64,000 nucleotides of DNA from a virus. The notes under the pieces were generated by a model. It did not search any database and was not told the DNA's origin. It saw only the letters and a program-made list of their open reading frames with translations. The DNA lies in IMG/VR virus record IMGVR_UViG_3300003877_000001, positions 124,001 to 188,000 of that record; one strand, 5' to 3'. A program made the translations under genes and the position numbers. Shown piece after piece: positions 48,949 through 57,989 of the stretch (its first letter is position 1; the number at the start of each line of letters is the position of its first letter).

Positions 48949-49079
48949 TGAAATGGTAGGAAAAAAAAGTTAGAGGATGGATAGTTCCATTTTGGTTTAC
49001 TGATATACCATTATTTAGTAAAAGATTTGCATGTCTAACAAAAAAAAGAAAAATTAAATATTGTGAAACAAATACATAA
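48948..49079 (+). CDS. small protein, 43 codons, with in-frame TAG at codon 4
   Basis: ATG AAA TGG TAG GAA AAA... continues KKVRGWIVPFWFTDIPLFSK then RFACLTKKRKIKY. The frame is joined to both neighbours by TAATG overlaps at its start (48946-48950) and its end (49077-49081), the coupling used throughout this region. Tight fit at both ends argues that the whole frame was translated through the TAG. Confidence 0.55.
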
Positions 49080-49414
49080 TGGATGATTTAGTTAATAAAT
49101 ATAAAAAAGAACTTGATAATGTGAATAAGTCCATGTGGGGACAATATGCTGAAGCATTGGATTTAACAATTAAACATATTAAGTTTAATGAATTTGAAGA
49201 TAAAATAAAAATTCCTTGTGTATATGTTGTTAAAAAAATTCTATTAGATAATGATATATTTGAAATGGTAAATATTACTACATTAATTAATGAATTTATT
49301 AAATATTATGAAGATGAATATGAAAAGTATATGAATGGTTTTGCTTTAATAACAGATCAACACTATGCGGATTTATGTTTCTATGATGAATTTATTAAAA
49401 AGCATCAACAATAA
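49079..49414 (+). CDS. hypothetical protein, 111 aa
   Basis: Helical, acidic; start coupled to the preceding frame by TAATG. Function is unknown. Confidence 0.6.
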   Translation: MDDLVNKYKKELDNVNKSMWGQYAEALDLTIKHIKFNEFEDKIKIPCVYVVKKILLDNDIFEMVNITTLINEFIKYYEDEYEKYMNGFALITDQHYADLCFYDEFIKKHQQ

Positions 49415-49565
49415 CCTTTGCAGCAATAAAATTGTTTTTTCTTAATTCTAATTTATTATATTTACTATTCGATATACCATAAGCAATAAATTTGGTTAAT
49501 TTTTGAGTTAATATGTTTATTTTATGTTGAAGTATTTCTTGTTGTCTTGCTTTTGTAATTACCAT
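49395..49565 (-). CDS. small minus-strand protein, 56 aa
   Basis: ATG at 49565 on the minus strand follows an AGTATTTATAATAA box. The product (MVITKARQQEILQHKINILT) is basic and helical, 20 bases overlapping the end of the plus-strand gene. No plus-strand gene fits 49415-49643. Confidence 0.5.
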   Translation of the reverse strand: MVITKARQQEILQHKINILTQKLTKFIAYGISNSKYNKLELRKNNFIAAKVIVDAF

Positions 49566-49643
49566 AATTGAATGTGATTTTTATTTATTATAAATACTTG
49601 ATTAATTCAAGAAAATTAACTATTTTTGTAAAAAAAAATAAAA

Positions 49644-49934
49644 ATGGAAAAAGAGAATATTGAAATAATTTTTCAAAAAATAAGTGACGAAAGGGATTAT
49701 CAAAATCATCTTTGTATAATTAAAGAAATGCCATTAAGACCAACAGTAGAAGGTGAACTAGTTATGTTAAAAACATATATTGATAAAGCATTACAAGTCT
49801 GGACTAAAAATCCTAACGATATCCCTGCATTATCTGAAATAAGAAAAATTGCAGGTATTGCTATTAGATGTTTGGAAAATAATGGATGTCCTAAAAGAGA
49901 TATGATTAAGGGTTTTACTAAAGGAGAAATTTAA
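49644..49934 (+). CDS. hypothetical protein, 96 aa
   Basis: Contains ISDERDYQNHLCI and TVEGELVMLKTYIDKALQVW, similar to small phage proteins with an ERxYQ motif. Function is unknown. Confidence 0.6.
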   Translation: MEKENIEIIFQKISDERDYQNHLCIIKEMPLRPTVEGELVMLKTYIDKALQVWTKNPNDIPALSEIRKIAGIAIRCLENNGCPKRDMIKGFTKGEI

Positions 49935-49937
49935 AAT

Positions 49938-50153
49938 ATGGAATATCAAAGTGAAAAATATTTTGTAATTGTTGACGATATTAAAGGTGGTTATTGGGAT
50001 AGAATTGCTAAAAGATTTAGGGGTATTTTATTTGCTACTAAATATGAAGGTAATTCTGTTGAAGAAATAGAAATGATAATTGCTAATGATCCTGATATTA
50101 AGAAGGGTTATTATTCGGTTAGAAGAATTATTCGAAAATCAAAAATAGACTAA
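49938..50153 (+). CDS. hypothetical protein, 71 aa
   Basis: MEYQSEKYFVIVDDIKGGYW; alpha/beta. Function is unknown. Confidence 0.55.
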   Translation: MEYQSEKYFVIVDDIKGGYWDRIAKRFRGILFATKYEGNSVEEIEMIIANDPDIKKGYYSVRRIIRKSKID

Positions 50154-50154
50154 T

Positions 50155-50385
50155 ATGAAACTATATCATGTACCTAGAAAATCATATATAAAAATCATAG
50201 ATAAAAAAATTAAATTACCTATTGATAATTATATAAAAAAAGAAAATCTACCAATATTATTTTTTGATCATATTGATGGTATATATTCTCTTTGTAAAGA
50301 TATTGAAGGTAATTATATTCATCTTGCTGCTTGGACAGATGTTGAATTAACAACAGAAAAAGAATTTAATTTACAAATTAATTAA
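50155..50385 (+). CDS. hypothetical protein, 76 aa
   Basis: Starts one base after the previous stop. KSYIKIIDKKIKLPIDNYIK, beta-rich. Function is unknown. Confidence 0.55.
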   Translation: MKLYHVPRKSYIKIIDKKIKLPIDNYIKKENLPILFFDHIDGIYSLCKDIEGNYIHLAAWTDVELTTEKEFNLQIN

Positions 50386-50388
50386 ATA

Positions 50389-51138
50389 ATGAAGAAAATT
50401 GCAATTTTATTTTCTGGTGGTTTAGATTCAACATATTTAATGTGGAAAGCATTAAAAGGTGGTCATGAAGTATATCCAATTTATATTGAAATTAAAAATA
50501 ATAACACAAAATCACTAATTGAAAAACAACAATCTGAATTAATTATTAATGAACTTAATAAGGAATTTAATAAGAATATATTACTAAATAAAACAATAAC
50601 TATCGATGTGCATAACCACAATAATTTAGGGTTTGCTCAACCATTTTTATGGTCAACATTGGTTAATGTTGGTTTACCAAAGGGTGTTACTGAATTACAA
50701 ATAGGATATGTTTATGGTGATAGTGTAATTGCATATATTCCAGAAATAAAAAATTTATATAATTCTGCAAAACCATTTATGGTGGATCAACCAAAATTAA
50801 CCTTTCCAATAATTAAATCAGATAAAAATGATATTGTATACGAATTACCTAAACAATATAGAAAATTAGTTGTCTCTTGCGAAAATATTCAATTAAAAAA
50901 ATATTCAATAACTAATAAAGAAACTGGTTTTAAATATAGATTTTTCGAACCTTGTGGTGATTGTGAAATATGTAAAAAAATAATTGAAAATAAATATTAT
51001 AATTGTGAGGAAACTAAAAAGAATTATATATCTGCTGAAAAAAACTATAATGAATGGAGATATATTGAATTCAAAAATAAACATAATGGAGAAATTATGT
51101 TAATGAATAAAAGTAAAGAAGTATTATTAAAAAAATAA
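50389..51138 (+). CDS. queC: 7-cyano-7-deazaguanine synthase-like protein
   Basis: The PP-loop SGGLDSTYL (residues 9-17) and the C-terminal zinc site CGDCEICKK fit QueC, which makes preQ0 from carboxy-deazaguanine. 249 aa, slightly long, with an extended middle. Phages use preQ0 derivatives to modify DNA against restriction; no dpdA, queD or queE is visible in this window. Confidence 0.82.
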   Translation: MKKIAILFSGGLDSTYLMWKALKGGHEVYPIYIEIKNNNTKSLIEKQQSELIINELNKEFNKNILLNKTITIDVHNHNNLGFAQPFLWSTLVNVGLPKGVTELQIGYVYGDSVIAYIPEIKNLYNSAKPFMVDQPKLTFPIIKSDKNDIVYELPKQYRKLVVSCENIQLKKYSITNKETGFKYRFFEPCGDCEICKKIIENKYYNCEETKKNYISAEKNYNEWRYIEFKNKHNGEIMLMNKSKEVLLKK

Positions 51139-51142
51139 AATT

Positions 51143-51256
51143 ATGGAATTTTTAAAAGAACATTGGATTGATATTTTAGTGTTAACACCTTTTATTATTG
51201 GTGTTTCATTTCTAATATATATTGTTATTAGAAGAGAATTTTTCGAAAAACATTAA
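51143..51256 (+). CDS. small membrane protein, 37 aa
   Basis: MEFLKEHWIDILVLTPFIIG then VSFLIYIVIRREFFEKH: one membrane segment with a basic tail. Short intergenic distances on both sides support it. Confidence 0.55.
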   Translation: MEFLKEHWIDILVLTPFIIGVSFLIYIVIRREFFEKH

Positions 51257-51258
51257 TC

Positions 51259-51648
51259 ATGGAAGAAAAATCAAAAATATTACTTAAATTTGAGGAATAT
51301 CTTGAGTCAATTGGTGGTTTAGAAAATGGGTTTTATACCAATAAACCACTAATTAAAGATGCATACTTTTTTGATGTTTCTGATGGGTGGATTCCTCTAA
51401 TACAAAACTTAATCGAGGAATTAATCGAAGCTGGTTGGAATAAACAAATATGTCAAGTAAAAGAAAAATTTGGGGGTCTTAGGTTTTACATTAATGATGC
51501 TTCTGACGAAATTTGGAATATCATTGAAAAATATGAATCATTATCCTATGAAACATGCGAACTATGTGGTGAGAAAGCTGAATTACGTAAACATGGTTAT
51601 GGTTGGTGGTTAACCCTATGTAATAAACACCATTTAGAAAATAAATAA
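51259..51648 (+). CDS. conserved phage zinc-site protein, 129 aa
   Basis: VKEKFGGLRFYINDASDEI and CELCGEKAELR...LCNKHH form a pattern found in many phage and bacterial small proteins. Probably zinc-binding; role unknown. Confidence 0.65.
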   Translation: MEEKSKILLKFEEYLESIGGLENGFYTNKPLIKDAYFFDVSDGWIPLIQNLIEELIEAGWNKQICQVKEKFGGLRFYINDASDEIWNIIEKYESLSYETCELCGEKAELRKHGYGWWLTLCNKHHLENK

Positions 51649-51676
51649 ATCGTAAACCAAATAATAAATTAATGTT

Positions 51677-52798
51677 ATGAGTAAATATTCTTTTGATCGA
51701 TACAAAAATAATGTAACTATTGATGAATCTTATGATTTATATAATACACTAAATGTTATAAAAAATATTAATGATCATGTTCATTATTTCTTTAATGGGT
51801 TTAGTGAAATTAAAGACACAAATGAAGTTGTTATTAATTTAATTAAAGCTGATTTAAATTTTAAAGAATATCATAACATAATGTATTATGATAATGGTGC
51901 TGATATAATATTTCTAGAAAAATATGAATTCGTTAATTTTAATAAAATTAAAAATAACGAAATCAAACATGAAATAGCAATGGCTATTAAAGAAAGAAAT
52001 CCATCTGGATTTCATGAGGCATTAATAGAAACATCATCACTAATGTTTAATCCAGTATCATTAAAACCATTTTATACATGGGAAGGTATTGGTCTTAGTG
52101 GTTTTGATTTTAAAAATGAAGGATTATTAGTTGAAAGATTACTAGATGATCTTATTGATAATCTTTCAGAAGAAATAGGTATTCGCAACGCAACAACAGC
52201 TAATTCATTATTTATTGATAATAGTAATAATTTAATTTGTGGTTCTGGAATTACAATTGCAGATAACCCTAATGCTGCTGATGCAATGCTTAGTATGAAT
52301 AGATCAGGAGTTAAAATACCAGATTTAAAACCAGAAACAATTATCCTCAAAAAACACACACATAAAAAAGATGATAAAATTGTTTTAGATGATGATCCAT
52401 ATCCCTTAATTTATGGTGAAGACCTTAGTGATTCATTTAGAACCAATAATAGTTATTTTGGTAGTATTGATTGTGCTTCAAATGATAGTGATCGAAGTAT
52501 GTTATTTAGTAATATTATTAATGATGCTAATATTATTAATGATGCTAATATTATTAATAATTCCACCTCTCCTAATGTAGGAGATTATATTGTGACATCA
52601 CAATATGTTGTGACATCACAATATGTTGCAGACCAAATTAATGGTGTAATGGGAATTCCTAATGTTCATTTTGGTGGAAATAATACTGATATAGTTATTA
52701 GTGTGACATCAGATGATTCAATAAATGTTTTATCAAAAAATAATAAAAAAATTGATAATAAAGTTTGCATGATAGAAGATAAATTAGTAATATTGTAA
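51677..52798 (+). CDS. hypothetical protein with internal tandem repeats, 373 aa
   Basis: Not recognised. Residues 278-293 repeat IINDAN (15 to 18-base DNA repeats at 52513-52560) and 300-314 repeat VTSQYV (52592-52627). The Asn-rich C-terminal third may be a flexible linker. GLSGFDFKNEGLLVERLLDD fits a structured N-terminal domain. Confidence 0.6.
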   Translation: MSKYSFDRYKNNVTIDESYDLYNTLNVIKNINDHVHYFFNGFSEIKDTNEVVINLIKADLNFKEYHNIMYYDNGADIIFLEKYEFVNFNKIKNNEIKHEIAMAIKERNPSGFHEALIETSSLMFNPVSLKPFYTWEGIGLSGFDFKNEGLLVERLLDDLIDNLSEEIGIRNATTANSLFIDNSNNLICGSGITIADNPNAADAMLSMNRSGVKIPDLKPETIILKKHTHKKDDKIVLDDDPYPLIYGEDLSDSFRTNNSYFGSIDCASNDSDRSMLFSNIINDANIINDANIINNSTSPNVGDYIVTSQYVVTSQYVADQINGVMGIPNVHFGGNNTDIVISVTSDDSINVLSKNNKKIDNKVCMIEDKLVIL

Positions 52799-52849
52799 TT
52801 CAAAATTAAACATTAAACATTTATAAAGTAAAATTTAAAACTAAAAATT

Positions 52850-53182
52850 ATGAGCGAAAAAACTAAACAATCGAAATTTGAAAAAAGAGCAGTTGCATTA
52901 CTTAAAGGTGATAAAAACAATGATGTTCTTGCAGAAAGAGGTTATCGTAAAGCGGTGTCAACGGTTAATATCCAAGTAGCACAACTTGAAGGTAGAAAAG
53001 TTGAACTAGAAGCAAAAATTGATGAAGCAAAAGATGCTGTTGAAGGTGCACAATTTGATGTAGATTTCAATCTATCACTATATGATAGTACTACATCAAG
53101 TCTTGAATCTCTTGAAGAACATCTTGAAGATGTAGTTGCTACTTTGGAAAATAGAAGCGAATTACTTAAATCTTGGAAATAA
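52850..53182 (+). CDS. coiled-coil protein, 110 aa
   Basis: Residues 30-105 form a long heptad-like helix (QVAQLEGRKVELEAKIDEAK, SSLESLEEHLEDVVATLENR). May oligomerise. Function is unknown. Confidence 0.6.
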   Translation: MSEKTKQSKFEKRAVALLKGDKNNDVLAERGYRKAVSTVNIQVAQLEGRKVELEAKIDEAKDAVEGAQFDVDFNLSLYDSTTSSLESLEEHLEDVVATLENRSELLKSWK

Positions 53183-53264
53183 AAGTATTATCTTTGAAAT
53201 GCAAAAGGCTCGAAACGGAATGAACCGATACTAAATTTGCTAAAATTATACATAGATTTAAATC

Positions 53265-53675
53265 ATGAATATAGAATCGAAAAAAGGAGATAAAGTAATA
53301 TTTACAGGTAAAGGTGGATATGATTCTGAAAATGAATACGCTAGAAACCATTTAAAAGTAGACCAAATATATGTGGTAGATTATACAATTATTCATAATT
53401 TTAATACTGAAGTAATATTAGAAGGATTTCCAAAAAAGAAATTCAACTCTGTTCTGTTTGATGATGCAAATGTTGCTGAAGAATATCATAGTGATATAAT
53501 AGAATCTCTTACTAATGAACAACCAAAACCAGAAGACTATATAAATAATTTAGAAGATTATGTCGATGCTTTATTAGTTTATATTGAACGTCTTAAAAAA
53601 GAACAGGAAATTCAATTAGAAATGTATGCAATTGCAATGGATGAAGATCAACAATCAATAAAAAATCAAATCTAA
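53265..53675 (+). CDS. hypothetical protein with KOW-like start, 136 aa
   Basis: The first 70 residues (KKGDKVIFTGKGGYDSENEY, LKVDQIYVVDYTI, NTEVILEGFP) are beta-rich like small phage SH3-type proteins; the rest is a helix. Function is unknown. Confidence 0.55.
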   Translation: MNIESKKGDKVIFTGKGGYDSENEYARNHLKVDQIYVVDYTIIHNFNTEVILEGFPKKKFNSVLFDDANVAEEYHSDIIESLTNEQPKPEDYINNLEDYVDALLVYIERLKKEQEIQLEMYAIAMDEDQQSIKNQI

Positions 53676-53676
53676 T

Positions 53677-54030
53677 ATGAAAGAACAATTAATAGAATTT
53701 GAAACAGCTATACTTACTAAAGAAAAAGGATTTGAAATAGAAATTAATTCTTATTATGATGGAAATCCTGATGATCTAAGAATTGGTTTTCCACATAAAA
53801 ATAATATGATGCAAAGATTTAGATATTCAGCACCTACACAATCTCTATTGCAAAGATGGTTAAGAGAAGAATATTTTATAGATGTATTTGTAATAGATTC
53901 TATAAAAGAAAATTGCTATGATTGGGAAATAAGACAAGAAGATCAAAAGAAAATAGAATGTGATCAATATTATTATAATTATGAAGCAGCATTAGAAGAT
54001 GGTTTAATTAAAGCACTCAAATTATTATAG
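53677..54030 (+). CDS. hypothetical protein, 117 aa, TQSxLxxWLR family
   Basis: Shares ETAxLxKEKGF, APTQSLLQRWLREE and the EAALEDGLIKAL end with the gene at 54333. This family is frequent in Bacteroidota phages; no function is known to me. Confidence 0.65.
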   Translation: MKEQLIEFETAILTKEKGFEIEINSYYDGNPDDLRIGFPHKNNMMQRFRYSAPTQSLLQRWLREEYFIDVFVIDSIKENCYDWEIRQEDQKKIECDQYYYNYEAALEDGLIKALKLL

Positions 54031-54173
54031 ATTTTGATGAAAATGAGTTTAATACTCATGATAAATTACCAAGTATATTTGGTAACCTACAAGCAGCAAT
54101 TGATATAAGAGATAAAGTATATAAAAATGGAAAAATATTAGAACTAACAGAACTTAAAGTAATTGTAGAATGA
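54021..54173 (+). CDS. short open frame without standard start, about 50 aa
   Basis: IIDFDENEFNTHDKLPSIFG then NLQAAIDIRDKVYKNG reads as clearly coding, but the only candidate starts are ATT codons overlapping the previous gene's end. Translation may come from frameshifting or a non-AUG start. Confidence 0.4.
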   Translation: MIIDFDENEFNTHDKLPSIFGNLQAAIDIRDKVYKNGKILELTELKVIVE

Positions 54174-54331
54174 AAAAATGGAACTGGAAATTATTTGGAT
54201 TTATTATGTTAATATCTTGGGTAGGTATACTCACCAATAAAAACTATATAACCTTTTGGGAAGCAGAATTAGTAGCAACTATTATTGGTCTACCAGTAGG
54301 ACTTGCTTTCGCTTGGTTAACTAAAGATTAA
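54170..54331 (+). CDS. small membrane protein, 53 aa
   Basis: Two hydrophobic segments (LFGFIMLISWVGILT and LVATIIGLPVGLAFAWL). ATGA overlap with the preceding frame. Confidence 0.6.
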   Translation: MKKWNWKLFGFIMLISWVGILTNKNYITFWEAELVATIIGLPVGLAFAWLTKD

Positions 54332-54332
54332 T

Positions 54333-54731
54333 ATGAAAGTACTAATAAAGTACGAAACAGCAGAACTAGCTAAAGAAAAAGGATTTCCCCAAAATATACC
54401 CTATGATCATTATATCGTTGGTGAAGATAAAAAATTCATGACTGATTATTTTTATAAATCATCTTTAATTGATGATTATAAAAATAATCTCTTAGGATGT
54501 CCTACTCAAAGTGAACTACAAAAATGGTTAAGAGATGAAAAATCATTATATATTGATATTTATACTGAATGTACTGTAAATGAAATTTTAGGGTTTAATT
54601 ATAAAATTACTAGTTGGTACGTATTACCTCAACAATATAAAAGGGAAAATATTTCTGGATTTGAGTTGACTTATGAACAAGCATTAGAACAAGCATTAAT
54701 TAATGGATTAAACTTAATAAAAATTAATTAA
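54333..54731 (+). CDS. hypothetical protein, 132 aa, TQSxLxxWLR family
   Basis: Paralogue of 53677 (CPTQSELQKWLRDEKSLYID, YEQALEQALINGL). Starts one base after the preceding stop. Confidence 0.65.
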   Translation: MKVLIKYETAELAKEKGFPQNIPYDHYIVGEDKKFMTDYFYKSSLIDDYKNNLLGCPTQSELQKWLRDEKSLYIDIYTECTVNEILGFNYKITSWYVLPQQYKRENISGFELTYEQALEQALINGLNLIKIN

Positions 54732-54735
54732 CTTT

Positions 54736-54897
54736 ATGACTGCTGAAGAATTTATACAAGAAATAGTTCAAGAAGGTTGTACAGCAACCATTAAACCCTT
54801 ATTAGAAGATCAGTTTGTTGAAGGTGGTACTCCCGAAAGTGGTTATAATATAAAGATAGATAAAAATTTAAGATCACAATCTTATGTGTCATTATAA
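54736..54897 (+). CDS. small hypothetical protein, 53 aa
   Basis: MTAEEFIQEIVQEGCTATIK; A short ATG frame with coding character. Function is unknown. Confidence 0.5.
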   Translation: MTAEEFIQEIVQEGCTATIKPLLEDQFVEGGTPESGYNIKIDKNLRSQSYVSL

Positions 54898-54913
54898 ACA
54901 AAAAATATTAGGA

Positions 54914-55003
54914 ATGACTAGATTTCATGAAGTAATTAATAATAAAAAAAATGTTCTACACTATGCTATTATATCTAAATATGAGTATGAAAATAATAAG
55001 TGA
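54914..55003 (+). CDS. possible small protein, 29 aa
   Basis: MTRFHEVINNKKNVLHYAII; the stop touches the end of the convergent minus-strand gene. Low confidence because of size. Confidence 0.3.
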   Translation: MTRFHEVINNKKNVLHYAIISKYEYENNK

Positions 55004-55855
55004 TTAACCTTGTAAATTCTCTACTCCCTTTTCTTCAGTAGATTTATCTACAAATAATTTTAACCATTCTTTTAATTCTTTGAAATCTCTGAAAGTAGCA
55101 TCACCACTTTCACCAGAATCTAATAATTCCCATTCTATATCGAATTGATTATATACTTCTGATGCTGTGATAACCATATAAACACTACCTAATTTGTTAG
55201 ACTCTATAAAATCAGTATCTATAACAAAATCTTTATCAGCATCTGTACCACCTAACCCTCTTCTGATTCCTGATTCATCATCATTAGCATCTGATAACTT
55301 AACAAGTAACTTAATAATCTGATCTGCTTTACTGCTGTCTTTATAATCTTCTGGAAATACCTTAGTCATATCTAACCATATATATCTACCAGCATCTTTG
55401 ATAGCTTCCGCAGGATATCGATTTGATAAATATCTTAAATATAATTTTGCTCTTAATGTCTGATCAAACATACTATCATTACCTGACTCTACATCCTGCT
55501 CTCCTGTTGCTCCTTCCATTTTAATGTGCTTGATACCCTTTGCCTTTACTTCACTCTCTACAATGTCTGTAACAGTCTGTAATACTGAATTTAAATGCTT
55601 TAGGTCTTTGCCCGTTCTATGTCCTGAATTCTCCTGCTCGGCTACTGAAAATTCTACTTCGTAAACACCAATATCATGATTTCTATCATCATGCCAGATT
55701 CTAACTGTATATCTAATACCTGATGCTTGAAATATATATTGCATACTATCACCATGATCATATTGCTTCATATATTTTAACACCTCTTCATTAATTGTAC
55801 TAACTAATGAATCATGTATTAAAAGTTCTTCTTGTATGATGTCTAGGATGTCCAT
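55004..55855 (-). CDS. hypothetical protein, 283 aa, unusual codon use
   Basis: ATG chosen at 55855, just after an AAGTATTTATT box on the minus strand. Codon use is less AT-biased than in neighbours (more CTG, GCC), suggesting separate origin. Sequence (MDILDIIQEELLIHDSLVST) is acidic alpha/beta. Not recognised. Confidence 0.6.
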   Translation of the reverse strand: MDILDIIQEELLIHDSLVSTINEEVLKYMKQYDHGDSMQYIFQASGIRYTVRIWHDDRNHDIGVYEVEFSVAEQENSGHRTGKDLKHLNSVLQTVTDIVESEVKAKGIKHIKMEGATGEQDVESGNDSMFDQTLRAKLYLRYLSNRYPAEAIKDAGRYIWLDMTKVFPEDYKDSSKADQIIKLLVKLSDANDDESGIRRGLGGTDADKDFVIDTDFIESNKLGSVYMVITASEVYNQFDIEWELLDSGESGDATFRDFKELKEWLKLFVDKSTEEKGVENLQG

Positions 55856-56071
55856 ATACAAATAAATACTTTTATCTTTTAAAAAATAGTAGCCGATTTT
55901 TTTTGCTTTTCTATATACAATATCCTTTATAATATAGTATCATTTTTTGACATTACCCTCTACATTCTCTTAGAACATCCTAATACTATAAAAAATTATA
56001 AATTATTATAAAAGTATAGAAGGAAAAAAAATCGGTGAATTTTTATGTCATGTAGCACCCCGACCCTATAT

Positions 56072-56159
56072 GGGGGGTCATTTAGGGGGGTATTAGTACG
56101 GGGGGATACGGGGGGTTTAAGGGGTCTTAAAGGGGTGGTAAAGGGACGTTCAGGTGGGG
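56072..56159 (+). other. G-run array with G-quadruplex potential
   Basis: Eight runs of 3-6 G occur within 88 bases (from 56072, 56085, 56100, 56110, 56121, 56132, 56143, 56156) with loops of 4-10 bases, in an otherwise AT-rich, non-coding stretch between two minus-strand genes. On the plus strand this satisfies G-quadruplex rules several times over. The rest of 55862-56276 holds no gene I can support. Confidence 0.75.
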
Positions 56160-56230
56160 TGGTATTAGGAGATAGGACGGGCATAAAGTTTGTTAGAAGT
56201 CCTTAAAATAGGTCTAGGAATTAGGCATAA

Positions 56231-56256
56231 AAAAAGCAAGTATTAACTTGCTTTTT
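56231..56256. terminator. bidirectional terminator
   Basis: AAAAAGCAAGT pairs with ACTTGCTTTTT; it ends the DUF932 gene on the minus strand. Confidence 0.85.
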
Positions 56257-56276
56257 AACTTTTATTGTTGTATTGC

Positions 56277-57098
56277 CTATTTCATTATATAGGCAAGTAC
56301 TTTGCTATCTATTGCAGCCTTTTTTTCGGGTACTGCTTTTGATTTGTTACCTTTGGCATCAACACCTTTGTAGATGTAGGCATTTATTGCATTGTAAATT
56401 AACCAATCATTAACCACACCACCATTTAAGGTATTTGCTTCATTAATGGCAGTAGCATTAATTTCATTTAATTGAACTTTACTAGGTTTCAATTTTGTAG
56501 CTTCTAAAACAGCTTCGATACGTTCACCATAGTTAGGAATAGAACTGTCAGTAAGTACTTCAAATTTAGCTTTTATCTTATTTTGTAAGCTAAAGAATAC
56601 ATCCATTTTAGCAAACATTTGTTCAAATGAAGCTAAAATACTTTCGGTATGCTTACCTGAAATATGTAAATTAGTTTCTTCGTGTCCTTCTAAGGGTATT
56701 ACTAACCCATTAGAGCAAACTATACGAAAGTAACCAAAAGTTATGCTATACTTAGTTAAGCCATTGTAAGAATGATTAACACTAATCATTGGCTTAATTT
56801 GGTCATTGCCCGAACCAATAGCTAAATTATTATCTTCAAGTATGTATTTGGCATAAAAACGTACATTATCAATAGCATGATAAGCAACTGAAAATTTGTA
56901 ACCATTCTTTTTAAGGTCGGCTTCGATACGTGGAAAAATAACCTCATTAGGTACTAATTCGTAACGGTCAGAACAATAGTTTAAATCCATTGTTTTACCG
57001 TCAACTTCACCCCGAACAATGTAACCATATTCAGAATTTGTGTTTGCAGGATTTTCTACTTTCGATACTGGAAAAATAATATCATTTAAAGTTGTCAT
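56277..57098 (-). CDS. DUF932 phage/plasmid-like protein
   Basis: ITFGYFRIVCSNGLVI in the middle and SEYGYIVRGEVDG near the start match the DUF932 family (273 aa, typical). The family is common on plasmids and phages; its role is not established. It is preceded on the minus strand by a TTCCTTTG promoter element and a long A-rich leader. Confidence 0.85.
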   Translation of the reverse strand: MTTLNDIIFPVSKVENPANTNSEYGYIVRGEVDGKTMDLNYCSDRYELVPNEVIFPRIEADLKKNGYKFSVAYHAIDNVRFYAKYILEDNNLAIGSGNDQIKPMISVNHSYNGLTKYSITFGYFRIVCSNGLVIPLEGHEETNLHISGKHTESILASFEQMFAKMDVFFSLQNKIKAKFEVLTDSSIPNYGERIEAVLEATKLKPSKVQLNEINATAINEANTLNGGVVNDWLIYNAINAYIYKGVDAKGNKSKAVPEKKAAIDSKVLAYIMK

Positions 57099-57189
57099 AA
57101 TTAATTTGTTTAAGTGAATAATTAAATTGATATTTCAAAGGAACAACAAATAAATGAGAATACCAAATTTTTTAATTAAAAATATTAAA

Positions 57190-57789
57190 TTATAACATAC
57201 ATTCATTATAATTTTTTACAGAAATATAAATAGTATTATCGGAATCCATATATAAATCATCTTCATTAAATTCATGTTCACAAATAAAACCTAATACAGA
57301 CCCTAATTTATGTTTATCAGTTAATAAATCATTATCAATAATCCATTCTACAGCATCATTTGAATGAAATGAGATAAAACCATCATAAGAACTATAATTA
57401 ATATTAATATAGTCTTTAAAATCCTCAATATTTTCAATTAAAAATCTATTAATATTATTAATATTATCTTTTGATAATTTATAAGTAACATTAATAGAAT
57501 CATTAGAATAATTATAAAATTTAGGTGAAATAATCTCTTCAAAAATAATATCATTAATAAAATTATTTTCACTCAAATAGGTTTTAATTTTTTCAATTAA
57601 ATAATAACTTACTTGTGTTTTATATTCTTTAAAATCAAATTGAATTTTATCATATTCAATTTCATCTTTACCGTTTAATTTACGTTCTTGATTAATATTA
57701 AATATCTCGCTATCTTCTAAAGAATCACAATCCCAAATTGTATTGTAAAATCCACTAAATAAAGGTAAATAACTTTGAACACTTTCCAT
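57190..57789 (-). CDS. hypothetical early protein, 199 aa
   Basis: The ATG at 57789 follows the ACACAAAC...ACAATT leader common to early genes; the longer frame starts inside the promoter. SYLPLFSGFYNTIWDCDSLE resembles proteins found widely in Bacteroidota phages and plasmids. Function is unknown. Confidence 0.65.
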   Translation of the reverse strand: MESVQSYLPLFSGFYNTIWDCDSLEDSEIFNINQERKLNGKDEIEYDKIQFDFKEYKTQVSYYLIEKIKTYLSENNFINDIIFEEIISPKFYNYSNDSINVTYKLSKDNINNINRFLIENIEDFKDYININYSSYDGFISFHSNDAVEWIIDNDLLTDKHKLGSVLGFICEHEFNEDDLYMDSDNTIYISVKNYNECML

Positions 57790-57917
57790 AATTGTATTTT
57801 TTTTTTGTTTGTGTACATCAAAAGAACAACTAATAATTAACAATACCTAATATTATTAATTAAATATTTTTTATTTATAATAATTCTAAATAGGACATTC
57901 TAAAAAAATATTATGTA

Positions 57918-57956
57918 GGTTGGAGTACACTCTCTAGGATTCTTGAGAAATCCAAC
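57918..57956. repeat. hairpin in divergent intergenic region
   Basis: GGTTGGA pairs with TCCAACC around 25 bases. It lies between the minus-strand and plus-strand early genes. Confidence 0.45.
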
Positions 57957-57989
57957 CCCCCTAAACGGTAACACTAAAGTAAAAAGAAT

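Noticed and set aside
55996-56184. Minus-strand 62-codon frame over the G-run array
   Set aside because: It is a Pro-rich by-product of the G-runs with no start context.
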